This document shows positions 22,345 through 35,414 of a DNA stretch of 64,000 nucleotides, piece after piece. The stretch lies in assembly GCF_037975245.1 (NCBI RefSeq), contig NC_092579.1, forward strand, positions 24,597,166 to 24,661,165. The letters are read 5' to 3'. How positions within the stretch are numbered: the first letter of the stretch is position 1; each line of letters begins with the position of its first letter. The translations under genes and the position numbers were made by a program. This stretch comes from Apostichopus japonicus. Lineage: Eukaryota > Echinodermata > Holothuroidea > Aspidochirotida > Stichopodidae. The notes under the pieces are model-generated. The model worked only from the letters and a program-made list of their open reading frames with translations. It ran no database searches and had not been told where the DNA came from.

Positions 22345-22800
22345 ATAACTCAGTGAGATAGTGAGATGCTACGTCCTTTCAACCCTGCTGTATGCTTCAA
22401 AGACATGGACACTCTCTAAAGAGACAGAAAATAAGATTGAAGCCTTCGAGATGTGGCTGTATAGAAAGATGCTGAAAGTGTCCTACAAAGACAGGATGAG
22501 CAATGAGGAGGTACTTAACAGGGTGAGCGAAGAGAGGAAGCTACTATCAGAGCTGAAAAACAGAATGATGCAGTATATGGGCCGCATCTTGCGATCGAAT
22601 GGCCTTCAGAAACAACTCCTTGAAGGGAAGGTGGGGAGCAAAAGGAAAAGAGGGAGACCAAGGAACACGTGGTTGGCAGACATCCGGAATTGGACAGGAA
22701 AAAGCCTACACGATCTGGCACGAACAGCGGAGGATAGAACAAAGTGGCGAACCATGGTATCCAGAGCCTCGAAGGGACAAGGAACCATACAAGATAAGAT
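22345..22800 (+). pseudogene. RTE-like non-LTR retrotransposon, 3' end of the reverse transcriptase
   Basis: The open frame at 22361-22915 encodes the conserved tail found after the RT domain in RTE-like LINEs: VLSTLLYASKTWTLSKE, AFEMWLYRKMLKVSYKDR, NEEVLNRV, RRGRPRNTW-type (here KRGRPRNTWLADI) and DRTKWRTMV. The palm domain and endonuclease are absent, so this is a 5'-truncated copy. It begins about 115 bp downstream of hAT family 2. Homology ends near 22780, and the last 40 or so residues of the frame look unrelated. The frame is still open, so the insertion may be fairly young. RTE assignment is from remembered family motifs. Confidence 0.7.
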
Positions 22801-22919
22801 AGATAACTCAGGAAAAATTAACCATATGTTTAACCAGTATAACACCTTATTTTCGCAACTTCAATATTTTAACAACATAAACCTTGCAAACCAGACTTCA
22901 ATCAATGAAAAATGAATTA

Positions 22920-25080
22920 AGACAACTTTCAAAATTCAAGCAAATTACTTTGAGATTTAATTTATTTGTAGACTTGTTCATGCCTTCTCTCTTACATATG
23001 AAGAAATATCAAAACAATATTAAAAATGACTCATTAAATAGCTTGTAAATCAGCACTAAATATTATTGTAAGCCCAATACAACGCAGCTCTTCCAGACAA
23101 CTATTTAGTGTTTATTAGATATATGTCATAGTCCACAAAAAATGAAGACTTTAAAAAAAAGTTTTGTTTCTCATTTCCCTAATACTTGCTCTAAAGTATT
23201 CAAAATCTTTGCAATTGATGATCCTGCCAGACTTCTGAGTACTGGACTACATGTTATGTCAGTAATCCATTGTTTCATCAATTCTAATAATTCAACCAAA
23301 ACGAGTTGGTTTGACTTCAAATTTAAGAGCACCCTTTGGTGAATTTCAACAATATTTGTTGTAAACATGTTATGTGAGGCCAAAAAGTGTTATGTTTTCA
23401 ATTGAGTTTTGTGTTGCATCTGAGGAACTGGTCTTATGGTCTGTGTTCAGAGTAAGTAGTCCAGCCTGTTTATTTGATGAACTTAAAGATGTTTTAAGGG
23501 TTATATCTCAAAAATTAAAAGAGATACAGAAGGACAACCTGCACTGACAGCAGTGCTTTCCAATAGTCTAGATACAACTTATTAAAATTGCCTGCAGTTA
23601 TACCTTCATAAAGCTTTGCAGTTTTGTTTTTTGTTCTTGTCAAATAATCAAGATATTTCTTCTAATTTGAATCAGAGGTCAATTGAATTAGCTAGGAGTG
23701 TGTCCTGGATTGATCAAACAATTGCGAAGTGCTGTTCTTAAATCCAAGTCCAATGGCTTCAGCTAAGACAAGGCTTTGGCAGTACAACTCAATGTTTAAA
23801 CTACCCTGAATTGGATGAATACAACACAAATGATTCATCTTCCAAGGAGTAGGAGCACACATTCCTTTCCAGATTTAAAGATGTATAATTGACAGACTGC
23901 ATGCATGTGATTTACGTGGGTTTATGTCACATGTCCCACATTTAACCATGAAAAGCCCATATAGTATCCATCACTAGCAAATCTTGGAATTTCAATAAAA
24001 CTAACTATATCCCTGGGGACATTAAGGAATTTTAAATATATATACTAAGGTATTAAAAGAATGTGAAAGGATGTATGATGACTATTTTCATTTTGTTGAG
24101 ATACAGCAGCAATAGCAGTTTAAGAATCAACTAACAGTGGTTTTGTGGGTATGTATGTACACAGTTCAATGCAGCTACCCAACTATTGATTTACAAATTG
24201 GCCATGCCCTAGGCATTATCCAGTCACTATCCACAAAACATCAATTGCTGCCTTGCCAAAAACCTTAAACAAAGCCACTCCCCAATTCCCAAATACGTGA
24301 TGCACAACCATTTACAGTAAAACTTTAACATCATAAATGGCAAATGTAAGTGATCTTTGTTATATCTGATTCTTTGTTGTCAGTGTGATGTTAAAGATCA
24401 GTGAACAATTCAGGTGTAAAATACATTTGTTACCTCCATGTGTGCAACCTACCAAGAGAAACTGCATCAGTTCTTTGAAGAATATGCAGCTTTTGCAATT
24501 TTTGTTTGGTATATCATAGGCTAATAGTGTCTACAATAGACACTGGTATCAGTCCTCCTGTTTGGTTGAGAGGTTTTAAATGCAAAATGGTGCTATCATC
24601 TCCAATACTTTAACTTACAGGTTTTATTCCGTATAAAAGAAATTTTCCAACATGTATCTAACATCTGATTTTCTAAGAAAAGAGAGGCATCAACAGTGAG
24701 AACACACTAGTCATCTGATCATGAGATGCACGCTACATGTGAAGTTCCCTCATGAAAGAATATAGTATAAATTACTACAGTGATTGATTCTTATCATATC
24801 ATATCACTATTACATGAAGTTTTAAGTAGCCGAAACCCTGAATAGGCAGATTCCAACTTGGCACTATTGTATTTTAGTGTGGACTGCAATAAGGCCTACT
24901 GTAATATACCTTAGCCATACTGGTATGTGAATAACCCTGTACAAAGGCCTTTTTCAGAATTTTTAATGTTGAATGACAAAGGAGTCACAACTTTACTGGG
25001 AACAGCAATACTGGACTCCAGAGTGTTGGGAATTGCTTGAGCCTAGTAAACAAGTAAACAAGACCTCCACAATAAAAAAA
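22920..25080. other. AT-rich non-coding sequence
   Basis: No ORF here shows splice signals or a known family. The overlapping ORFs at 23142-23383 on both strands are chance frames. Confidence 0.5.
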
Positions 25081-25084
25081 CAGG

Positions 25085-25232
25085 TTTTTACTCAGCAAGG
25101 TGGATCCACCTGACAAATAGGAAGTTCATCAATCATGTTCTTTTGAGTTGTCAAGTTTACAAACCAAGGCAATGCACATACACAATCATCACCATCTCAT
25201 AGATTCCTTTTCCTTTTCTGCAAGGAATCAAA
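25085..25232. repeat. TGACC-family repeat, short right-end fragment
   Basis: It carries 'actcagcaaggtggatccacc', 'gaagttcatcaatcatgttcttttgagttgtcaagtttacaa', a CA-rich stretch, and the family's right end 'agattccttttccttttctgcaaggaatc'. The left part of the element is missing. Confidence 0.55.
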
Positions 25233-26334
25233 CACAAATGAACATAGAGATAGAGTCATGTCAAAATCATCTCTCAACACTTTGCTAGGAAAATTTAGGC
25301 ACTGTCTATTCAGAGTGTTCAAGCACTGTGAAAAGAATGCAAAATTTGGCTGGTAGATTACTGTGCTTTATTTACATGCAGGAGTTTCTCCCTAAGATGT
25401 AACATGTGACTAAAATTTAATAATTGACAATTCCTGTATTACCAGAACTTCCAGTCTATACAAAGTTGATACATTCTTTCAACATTTTAATGATTCCCGT
25501 TAATATTTACATATTAATTAGAAGGGTCATATACGATGGCACAATGACCAGTAGTCAAATGATAGTTGACAGTTTGAACAGTGACAATCGTAAGTTTATG
25601 CCTGAGCAAAACTTACAAGTTTTCCCAAATGGCAGAAAATCCATAATATATCATCAGTAAAATTAAAACAATCACAATACACCACACGCTATCCTGGGGC
25701 ATCTTATCGAATGCATTGCTTGTTTTATTAAGTTATGTAGCCATATACTTCTTCGGGTAAAAGTAAAAGTAAAAGCAGGAAATTTTATCCTTAGTACAGT
25801 CGGAAAGAATGCCAGAATAAAATCAAAGGTGGGTTTGCAAGGCTGGGTAATATAATAGTTCTTGAGGCTACTGTAATTGACTGTTTCAAAATTCATAAAT
25901 TAATACACCCAGGATATGAAAAGATAGCACACAAATAACTTCACATGCTATCCCAAAGAAGACACAAGTCAACTAGCATTATGGAGTATCTCTTACATTC
26001 ATCATGTAAATCTGGCCAGGACAGGTTTCAACTGATGTGCATTGGTTACAAAACCATACAAACCCCATTTATGTAATGTTAAATCAAATCAATGAACTGT
26101 TTACAAATTATTTTATATAGTTTAACCATCTGATTATCTGAACAAAATACTATTACAAAGAAAAAATGGTGGTGTCTTCTTCATGTGATGGTATGCTATC
26201 ACATGTGATTCGCACATGTATAGCCCAAGCTAGTTACAAATGCTAATACTACTTCCAAGTTAAAACATACTATCATATTGGATACTATAATGGTAATTTC
26301 TGACACCAGTAATGTTACTAGAGCAAAAAGGTTT

Positions 26335-27740
26335 ACGTCCCAGGGAAGCAGCCCCCCCCCAAAAAAAACTTTGCGTCCCGTAAAAAAAACTTGCGTCCAG
26401 ATAGAACATCAATTGCATTTATTGTAGTATCTACTTTAAGTAGTGTAGTTGTAAAGATGCGATCGTACCACTGCCTAAATACTTTGTGAATGTTTAACAC
26501 AGTATTGTTTGTCAGTGGCTGCCCAGCCCACACCCCCCCACCTTTTGCCCACTCTGCCTTTTCAACCAATTTTTGCCCCCAGCCCCCCCCTTTCATCTTC
26601 CCTACTCGCCAACTCTGTAGTATCACCATGCTTTGACCTTGCAGCAAGATTCCAACAACCAACTCTTCAAAAATCCCTGTACCTACACTGCAGCGTGCAT
26701 ATCTGTCGCTAAATTCCATAATTCTCCACTGCATGTTCATAGGCCTGTTCAAACTTCAGAAGTTCAGAGTTTCAACTACACATGTGCAAATCCTCGGAAC
26801 CTGATCCAACATTTACCCTGGGCACTTTGCAGTGTTAGCAAACAATCATCTCTACAAAAATTACAGAAGGCCTATGTGAATAGCATTTTACGCAATGTCG
26901 ATTAAAAAAATCGAACTTCAATGGCTACCTTTGAGGATGCACAAAGTAGTAGCTTACGCACGAACGTTGCACCCAAAAAATATTACTGAAGCAGGTGGTC
27001 AATGGGATTGCGAAAAAGTTTGCAACAGAAACTACTGTCGTATGAATGCACATTTTACCTTAATGCAACTCTCAATGCTGAGAGAAGAAACATATTGTAA
27101 GATGAAATATCCTTTTCAGAATCAGAGCTGTTAGATTCCCACAAATTTCATCGATTTTTTCAACTCATAACATCTTCTGATCAAAACAATGATTCAAATA
27201 TTACGTGATAGTCTCAGAAACAGGGCCTAACATCATGATATTTGGGTGTACACATATATAGCCTATACCACAAACTTTGTTATCTCTAGAGTATTACTTT
27301 GTGTTCATTGAGCACTACAGATGCAATAATGTTTCCAGACAATAGGTAGGGACTATCAGCCAATCAAATCATAGGAATTTTGGAAAAGCATCATTGTCTA
27401 TTTTCAGCATGAAAATTTCCCTAATGGAGCGTTGTGAACCCTGTAACTTGCGATTAATTATGAGGTTGATTGTTACGATATATTTATTTTCAAACAAATT
27501 CAATGATCCGTAGGATTGGAAGATAAAAATTTGGTTCTTTTCAAAAGAAGTTGTGATTTTTGGAAAGAAATAATGAAAGATATTCATTCAAAAATGTGTT
27601 TTGTGATGCTTTCCATTGACCTAATTGTGAGTGTGTTCTTGGGGTTTGTCTCTCCAAACAAAAAGTTTGCGTCCGCCGAACGCAATCAATTTGAAGACTT
27701 TGCTTCCCTGGGCAAAACATTGCATCCGGACCCAGGATTC
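26335..27740. mobile_element. Possible decayed inverted-repeat element (TTGCGTCC / CCCAGGGAAGCA ends)
   Basis: The word CCCAGGGAAGCA at about 26339-26350 recurs inverted (TGCTTCCCTGGG) at about 27701-27712. TTTGCGTCC-type words follow inside the left end (26371-26400) and appear inverted near the right end (27665-27680). I could not fix the exact termini or a target duplication. Overlapping ORFs inside (26333-26905, 26895-27134) show no known domain. Confidence 0.35.
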
Positions 27741-27799
27741 TGCGATTGTAAAAATGCTGTGACACAATGCACACTTTCAGGACTTATATAGTTTAACTT

Positions 27800-29780
27800 C
27801 CTTGACTACTACGGACATAACAAACAAATAAATATAGAAAAGTTCCCAAAAATATGTTCACAAAAATGTTTAAGGTCCAAACCAATCAAGAAACAAGCAA
27901 GTCCTGTTGCCAAGTCATTCCTTCCCATCAAACTTTACTGAAGGGTGAAGCCTGTTATCAGTCAAAGAACTGCTTACAATTTATTAAATATTCAACAAAT
28001 CTAACTATTACCTAACAACCATTTCAAATTTCCTACAGAATAACATGAAGTTTAATTGTCAAAATCTTAGATGAAAGATTCACTATGGGTGTTAATGCTT
28101 TGATTTTGGATTCATGCTCATTTGAATCTTTGAAAATGTATGCAAGCATCATCACGTCACATGGTATCTTTAATAGACCACACATTCGCTATGCAGATTC
28201 TATCTTATAACATCATTACAGGTTCTTCAGGGCTTGGGTTTCTATTAAAGGAATTGTCTGGTGGAAGATTTTGATACATTGTCCTTGTAGTTATTATTTT
28301 TCTCTTTCTAACCATGTAAAAATTGTCCCCATTTGACCTTTTCTTCTTGTAGAAATCTGGTTTTCAAATTCACCATTTTCTCACCATAAGTACCGTTTGT
28401 TCGAACACATCAATATGGTGATTGACGTAGCGCTGGCAAATAGGCAAAACAGGCGACTTGAGGTTAGCACTCCCAACTTAGCATACAACTGGAAATAGTA
28501 CTTAAACAGCTGGCAATATCAGCATACACAGTACTGCACATGCAGGCCTAGCATTTCGTATTTTAGCTAATTGCTAAAAAAATGTCAGTACTTTAAAATT
28601 CTACTGGCTAATATTAATTTCTCACTGGCATTTTCCTGCATTGAAGTACAACACACATCAGTTACCGAATAGGCTTTTTGAGAGCATTTGCTGATAACAA
28701 GCAGCAATGATAAAAAGCAGTTATACAGGGCTTATGTTATAAGTATGGCAAATCATGCCATTTCTTTGACTCACAATAGTTAACCAAATTACCATGTGTT
28801 TAAGTTATTAATGTCTACTGCTAAACATTACTAGTGCCTTGCAAAATAAGCAAACAGCAATATCAACTGCCATTTATCCAGTAAATAGCTCATATGTAGA
28901 GGCCTCACAGGTGACAGGAAATAATGATAATCATTCATCAAAACCATTCCACCAGCTCTCCTAATTATGAGGTACATTTTTTATTCAACAACAGTGCATG
29001 CTGGGTGAAATGTTTCAAATGTTGAAATACTTGAAGTAGCTAGTACATTACCCCTCAGAGTCTGGATCTGTTGTTCTGACTACAAAACCTGGTGATTAGC
29101 TTTAGTGTAATACTTATAATGAACTATCTAAACTGCATAGCAAAGTTCACTGCAATGTTGCATACACTTGCATGAAACATCTGGGTAAGATAAGAGCAAT
29201 GCTCTTTGGGTTCTACTAACCAAACGAGTAGATCTTAGAAAACACCGACAGCAAGCATTGGAAACCAATTAAAGGCACTTGTTAAATGGCTTTCGTAGAG
29301 TTATGATGTTTGTAACAGCTGTAGAGATCTCATAAAGTTTAAGTAATACATTGAAATAAGTAGTCAATAAAACAAAGAACTGCAACAGTATGGATTATCT
29401 TGCTAAACAAATTAGCAATTGGCTGGGTCTATATGTGTTGTCTTTGCACTATAATGGTACTCATGTATTGAAATGAAAATCAGTTGGCAATGAGAGCAAG
29501 TATGTCAAGTAAGGGTGAATAAGGACACTGTCGATTGTTCATAACTGTAACAATTCATAGGATATTATGCAGAAATCTGAAAAATTAACCAGAAATTGAA
29601 TTGACTTAGTGACTCCTAATCACATTCACATGGGAATATTAACCAGTGAAACACAGTAAAAGATTGAACTGTAATGAAATGTTAAACATTAATAGACTTG
29701 ATGTGATTAATGAGGTTTTTGCACTTATGAGGATCTACTTTCATGAAGATAATGAAAGCTTTACTTTTGCTGCTATTTTT
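27800..29780. other. AT-rich non-coding sequence
   Basis: No ORF over 60 codons and no repeat boundaries were seen. On the gene model this is within the large intron between the exons at 17685-18847 and 39996-40052. Confidence 0.5.
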
Positions 29781-29784
29781 TACA

Positions 29785-29907
29785 AGTTCTTCGGACATTG
29801 GTCTATGTTGACCTCATAAAGATATTTGACCTCCTCGAGTTCCAATAGCATTCTTGTATTCAACAAAGGATATTGACATACCAAGTGTGTAGTTCAACCA
29901 AGAGGTA
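29785..29907. repeat. TGACC-family repeat, left part interrupted by the pogo-like element
   Basis: 'gttgacctcataaagatatttgacctcctcgag', 'cttgtattcaac' and 'gtgtagttcaaccaagagg' match the family unit. The unit continues after the insertion at 31767 (ttttgtgatttttcac, equivalent to tttttgagttatcat). Confidence 0.6.
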
Positions 29908-31766
29908 CAGTACAGTTTTCGCTTAACGCCTGTTTAAATTCGTTGAAAAAAAATTCCACGGATTTTAACGATTTTTATCCAATTTTTTCGATTTTTATCC
30001 AAATTTATCGATTTTCAACGATTGGGATTTTAAGTTACTGCGTTCATTGATTTTTCAACGATGCCTTGAAAATGAATTTTCAACGAAATGGGAGGTCAAA
30101 CTGTGGCTTCGCGGAACGTTGAAAATCGCGTAAAATCGTTGAAAAATTCCCAAGTAGGTATATACAGTCGTTTGCATTAACTTTATGACATCACGATCAG
30201 CAACCATTCGCAAAAGACGTCGATGAAAACGAATCAATGAAATGAAAAGTATAGGCGCTCACTGGTCTAGCCAGTGTTTTTCCGCGATCGCAGAACATCA
30301 TGGTAAAATGTGTAGGACATAAAATCTTGAAAAGGGAAAAACACTCAATTTGTTTTTCCCGCCGGTACTTCTTTTAAAGTGTATTGTTCATGTGTGAATC
30401 AATTCAACTTCAACAACGGGTACGAAAATAATGTACCGATGAAAGTGGAATGGAAGCAAGTGTCGAATACGGTCACGGAATTTGAAGAAAGAAAAAAATA
30501 TTGCGAAAGCCTAACTTAACGTTTCATAGTAGATCTGTTATCAACACTGATAAATAAAATTTAACTTCCGTTCCGTTCGGAAAATTATTTTTAAAGGAAC
30601 TTGTAAATATATTGTAAGAATCTGCACTTCACGAATAAGCGGAAATAAGCAAACTAAATTTTTACAGGATTGAGACGATTTGATGAGAGATATATGGAGG
30701 GGACATTCAAAGAGAATATCTGAAAAACCTTACGATATTTTTCACAAATATTGATGCTTAGATAAGTGCTTCCTCACAATCAACGAGCCGCCCCAAAATT
30801 CGCTCCGCTTACATAAAACTTCTATATATATAACGCATGGAAAAACACAAGTTTTTACACACATAATTCCCACTGACATTGGTCACGGAACATAAGTAGG
30901 TCATCGACATTCGAACTTGCCCAAGTTCATCGCACCATGGGAACGACACAACACATTGAACACGATGTTACATTTTCCCGCCATCTGGACGCCGAGTGTA
31001 AATTTTGGTGTAATATGCAAATTATGAATGGTACTGTGCTATGCTATGCGGTTAAAACTTAACCTATTTCGACACAAATTTTGGGAAGCTGTTGTTGAAG
31101 TAACTTTGTATCAAATGTAAAGTACTGTATGGCACGTGACGTCGCTGAAATCGGAGGCTGCTCAAACCAGTTTCAACTTGATTTTTACAACCCATCGCAT
31201 AACACGTGTGTGCGTAATTTGTTATTGGAAATAAACCTCACTGATATCCAGCTACGCTTTCTTAACATATTTCTAGTTTATCCGACTTGCGTGCCTTGGT
31301 GAGTAACCTTCTCTCTAATATTGTTACTCATGTCACAGTTGAGTTGATTCATCTACGTTTACCGGCGGGTAAACACACGTAACTGGGCCGTTTACAATCG
31401 ACCTTTAGCTAGGCTATTGTTCTTGTACTCGACTTCAATCCTAGCTAACAGTCACCTACTGCCTAATAAACTTTCAGAGAATGCCGTCATGGACTAAGAA
31501 ACCACATTTACTTCGACTGTAATATTCCTCAACTTCTGGCATTGTCAGAGAAATGACTGCGGTTATTCTACGGACTAAACGAAACTCACAACCAGCAGAT
31601 GTCTCGAGTTACGTTTGCGGTTTTCTTCGCGATAATTTTCGTTGAAATTTCGTTGAGAATCCTGTCCGTTTCAGTCTTAAAATTTTCAACAATTTTTATC
31701 GATTTCTATCGAAATTTGACGATCGTTGAATTTTTTTCAACGGGTGGTTAAGCGAAAACAGTACTG
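29908..31766. mobile_element. Non-autonomous pogo/Tc1-mariner-like element
   Basis: The 1859 bp element is bounded by TA at 29906-29907 and TA at 31767-31768. Its ends are CAGTACAGTTTTCGCTTAAC on the left and the inverse of CAGTACTGTTTTCGCTTAAC on the right, 19 of 20 matching. A TA duplication and CAGT..TTCGCTTA ends are typical of pogo-like elements. Subterminal repeats of AACGATTTTTATC and CGTTGAAAAA types occur at both ends. No transposase was seen; the small ORF at 30055-30237 lies in the repeat zone. It interrupts a TGACC-family unit, which gives an independent check on the boundaries. Confidence 0.75.
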
Positions 31767-32500
31767 TATTTTGTGATTTTTCACAGCAAAGAATAGGTTG
31801 TTGTATATACTCCATAAGTTGATACACAAAGTATGAAATTCAGTCACCAGTATGTTAATGGATGTCTCAAACCTATTTGAAAATAAATGATGATGAGGTT
31901 GACTTTATTATATTTGGCTCCAAATATCACCACCATAGCAAACCAGAGGGAATCCCCTACCAGCGGTAACTTGCCTTTGAATACATTACATTACACTGAC
32001 CTCCGCCCACAACATTAGGCTTCTTGTACTCAATGTGGTAATTACAAACCAAATATGCGATCTGTCCAAGCTCCCTTGTGATATTATGTTTAGGAAGGTG
32101 CGTTAGTGTAGAGAGACAGGTAAGAGGGGAGTGAAGTAAATGTTTGGCGAAGGTTGACTTCAAATGATCTTTAGCCTCCACCAAAATCAATATGCATCTT
32201 TTACTCAATGTTATACAACTTCATACCAAGTATTAGATCCGCCTAAGCTTCCAATTTTGAGATATCATGTTTACAAGGTTTTCACAATTGACCTCTGATG
32301 ACCCCAAATGACCTTTGACCTACACAAAAAACTACAGGCTTCTTGTACTCCATGTGGTACATCTACCATGGAGCTATAAACAGTGGTTCATATTCCTAAT
32401 AAATATGAGATCTGCCCAAGCTTACTTTCTTGAGATATCGTGTTTACAAGCTGGGCATCACAAATGCACACACACCATTCACACACCCCCAAACATACTC
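31767..32500. repeat. TGACC-unit repeat after the pogo insertion, with a perfect DR1 motif
   Basis: Several units follow. At 32309-32321 the sequence TGACCTTTGACCT is a perfect direct repeat of the nuclear-receptor half-site with one spacer base (DR1, read on the other strand as AGGTCAAAGGTCA). At 32096-32146 the block carries the same DIRS-terminus remnant as 3472-3522, at the same place in the unit (after atattatgttta). Confidence 0.65.
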
Positions 32501-32509
32501 CATTATGAA

Positions 32510-34130
32510 TGCAAAGGTTACGATTATCATCGAAACCAAAAACTCTCATCTTAATACTTTGCTTATTTCCCCAAATAACTGTACTGAAATATCTTCAATC
32601 ATTAAGAATTTCAAAGAAAAGTTCAGCATCTGGCACTGACGATATAACTCAATATACTTCGTACTTGCGAAAATCTTCTTGAACCGCTCACCTACATTTG
32701 CAACCTTTCTCTCTAGCCGTATATTTCCTTGAAGTATGAAAGGTGGTACAATAACACCTATTTTCTAAAATGGTGATCACTCTGTGCTTCAAACTATCGA
32801 CCAATCTCAATTCTTTCTACAATTTCAAAGTTCTCGAGAAAACCATGTATAAGAATTCACAGAGTTCCTAGAAAAAGGATGATATCATTTCATCACATCA
32901 TTTTGGTTTTTGTGATAATCTTTCCACTAACTGTATATGGTGGCAGCAGATATATTCAGTACATTGATAATGGCTTCTATAACAACGAATTTACTATTGG
33001 TGTGTTCCTTTCTTTTTTCGACACTGTCAGCCATATATACTTAAAAAGCTTAGCCATTATGGTATCCGTGGGATTCCATCTTTTCAGGAGTGAACAGGTT
33101 GTATGATTCATGATCAAACTTCTAAGACCAGTACGGTAAGCTGCGTCGTCCCACAGGGCTCAGTACTTTGACCACTACTTTATATCATCTACATCAATGA
33201 CTTGTGTAACTGTTCTCCTATCCTTAACATTACACTCTTTGCAGATGACACAAGTATTCTTTTTAAGCACAAAGATATTCATTGTGATGCTGGTGTCATT
33301 AAACTCTGAACTAAACTCTGTATCAAACTGGTTTAAAAGCAAATACTTTGTCTTTAAATGTTAGCAATACAAATTTTATGATTTCTCTCCTTTTCAAAGA
33401 AGAGTTGATACAGTTATCGTATTTATTGATAATGGTGATTAAACTCTTGTTGAAAAAGCTAAATATTTAGGTATTCTTCTGGACTCAAATCTCACCTAGA
33501 AATATCATATTAATAGTCTATGCTCCAAAATCACAAAGATTGCTGGAATAATTCATAAAATTCCCTATTTTGTACCATCACATGCACTTAAAACACTGTA
33601 CGATTCCGGCCCTCAGTAATTCAAATCTGTCTTACTGCAATTTGGGGAAACACCTTTCAATCTTACCTTAATCGCCTGTTTATCGTTAATCGTTCTATTT
33701 ATGTATACTGTAAATATGTTAGACTTTTGCCTTCTAACTTCGTTGATTACTATCTTTTTAATTGTGACATTCATAACTACAATACACACTTTTGTCAAAA
33801 CTTATGTACAAATTTGATCTCTTCTGAGAGGACACATCGACTTTTTATCAATTCTGGAGTTACAATCTGGAATAGTTTGGACAACACAATAAAACATTCC
33901 AAAAATATTCATTGCTTCAAACAAAAAATGAAATCCATTTTATTTAACGATTATTATCATTAAGTAGTTTTTCTTTCTTGCTTGCTTCTTTCTTTGTTCT
34001 TTTCTCTTTCTTCCTCTGTCTAATTCTTTGTATTCTTTTGTTTTTGTAAAGGGGGACTGCTCATAAAAGCTCTGCTTCTTCAGCCCTCCTCTGACTCCTT
34101 GTAATTTAACTATTCACCATTGTATTATGA
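32510..34130 (+). pseudogene. Decayed non-LTR retrotransposon (LINE), RT to 3' end
   Basis: Reading the three forward frames, typical LINE RT blocks appear in order: SIIKNFKEK (about 32595), NNEFTIGVFLSF..DTVSH (about 32985), VSCVVPQGSVL (about 33140), YIIYINDL, FADDTSILFKHK (catalytic box, about 33236), KAKYLGILLDSNLT (about 33450), and a C-terminal stretch RLFINSGVTIWNSLDNTIK ending at 33963. Stops and frameshifts break it into at least four pieces. The 3' untranslated tail includes GGGGGACTGCTC..CAGCCCTCC, which can pair. Clade is uncertain (CR1/Jockey-like). Confidence 0.7.
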
Positions 34131-35406
34131 GGAAATAATTTTTACTCAAACCAAAACACAAAGTCCCCTGTCTTCATGTTGGCTCTTCAAATATAGCTGT
34201 CAAATCAAAGAGTTCACAATTTGGACAAAATATTTTACTCCCGGCATGTCATTTCATTGATCATATCATTGAAAAGCCTGTGATTTTGAATCAAACTTAT
34301 TTTAAAGATTCTTGAAACTCTGCTTGCTTTAATAATCTCCAGACCATTTGCAGCAAACAGTTTTTTCATGGACAAAAATAAATTGCCAAATATCAATTTC
34401 AGAATTTGCAAAAAATATCTTGGTGTCCGTGTTCCTCTGTTCTTGACTCCCAAGAACCTTTGAATGGTTGTTTTGATGAGTGTTTTGTGTTTTATAGATG
34501 TACTGTATGTATCAGGTAGCACTCACCACAGGTAACCAGCCATGCTTCTTTTGCTAGCTACATAGACTATCAGATGTTCACCAATGATAAAACTTCTATA
34601 CTTATGTACTTCCATTTTTGCCTCCATCAGGACACTTACACTTATTAAAAAATGCATACATTGTACCTCTAGTACATGAAATCTACAACAGGGTTACTTT
34701 TGGAATCTTTCAGCAGTTTCAACAGGCAGCTAAAATTAGAAAACAGGTATAAATCTTTGAAAGCACTGAAAGTCAGGTCCATCTTAAACTATTTCCTTAT
34801 TAAATTTCACTTAGAAACATAATTTCTGTGAGTGTATTGACAGATAAGTTAACATATATGGCTTCATAATGTGTATGTGTGTGTATGTGCTCAACTGGCT
34901 ATTTACTTAGATCAATCCAAGGAACACTACCTTCCAATTTGATTTATGATCCAGTTGACAGATGACATGCTCCTTTGTTGATCGAGATTTCCACCTTCTA
35001 CCAAAGAAAGTAGGTCTTTGCTCAAAACGAGAGAATATCACAATGGCTAGATATGAATATGATATGTATCACTAAGATTATTGCCAAGGTACCATCAAAC
35101 AAACACTCTTCTCTATTTTTATAAGCACATGTGTTTACAGGTTAACAGACAATTAATCAGAGGATGGAAGGATACGACACATAACTTATCATTATAATTT
35201 TTTATGCTCATTACATATCTAATGCTAAGGTTATAATTTCTGTACACACAAAGAGCCTGTAAACCCCTGCCATACCTCCAGTCTAAAAGTGTTAGAACCT
35301 TATGATACTCATCAACATTCCCACTAATTTTAAATATGTATTAACTGTTTGGTTGTTGGTGACTCTTACCAAGTTACATTTCACCTATATATGTCTAAAT
35401 AATGTG
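34131..35406. other. AT-rich non-coding sequence
   Basis: The minus-strand ORF at 34235-34522 has no recognised domain. No element ends or splice-supported exon were seen. Confidence 0.4.
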
Positions 35407-35414
35407 GCACTTAC

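Noticed and set aside
26333-26905. Overlapping ORFs of 139, 67 and 90 codons
   Set aside because: They overlap on both strands over C-runs and A-runs, with no domain and no splice support.
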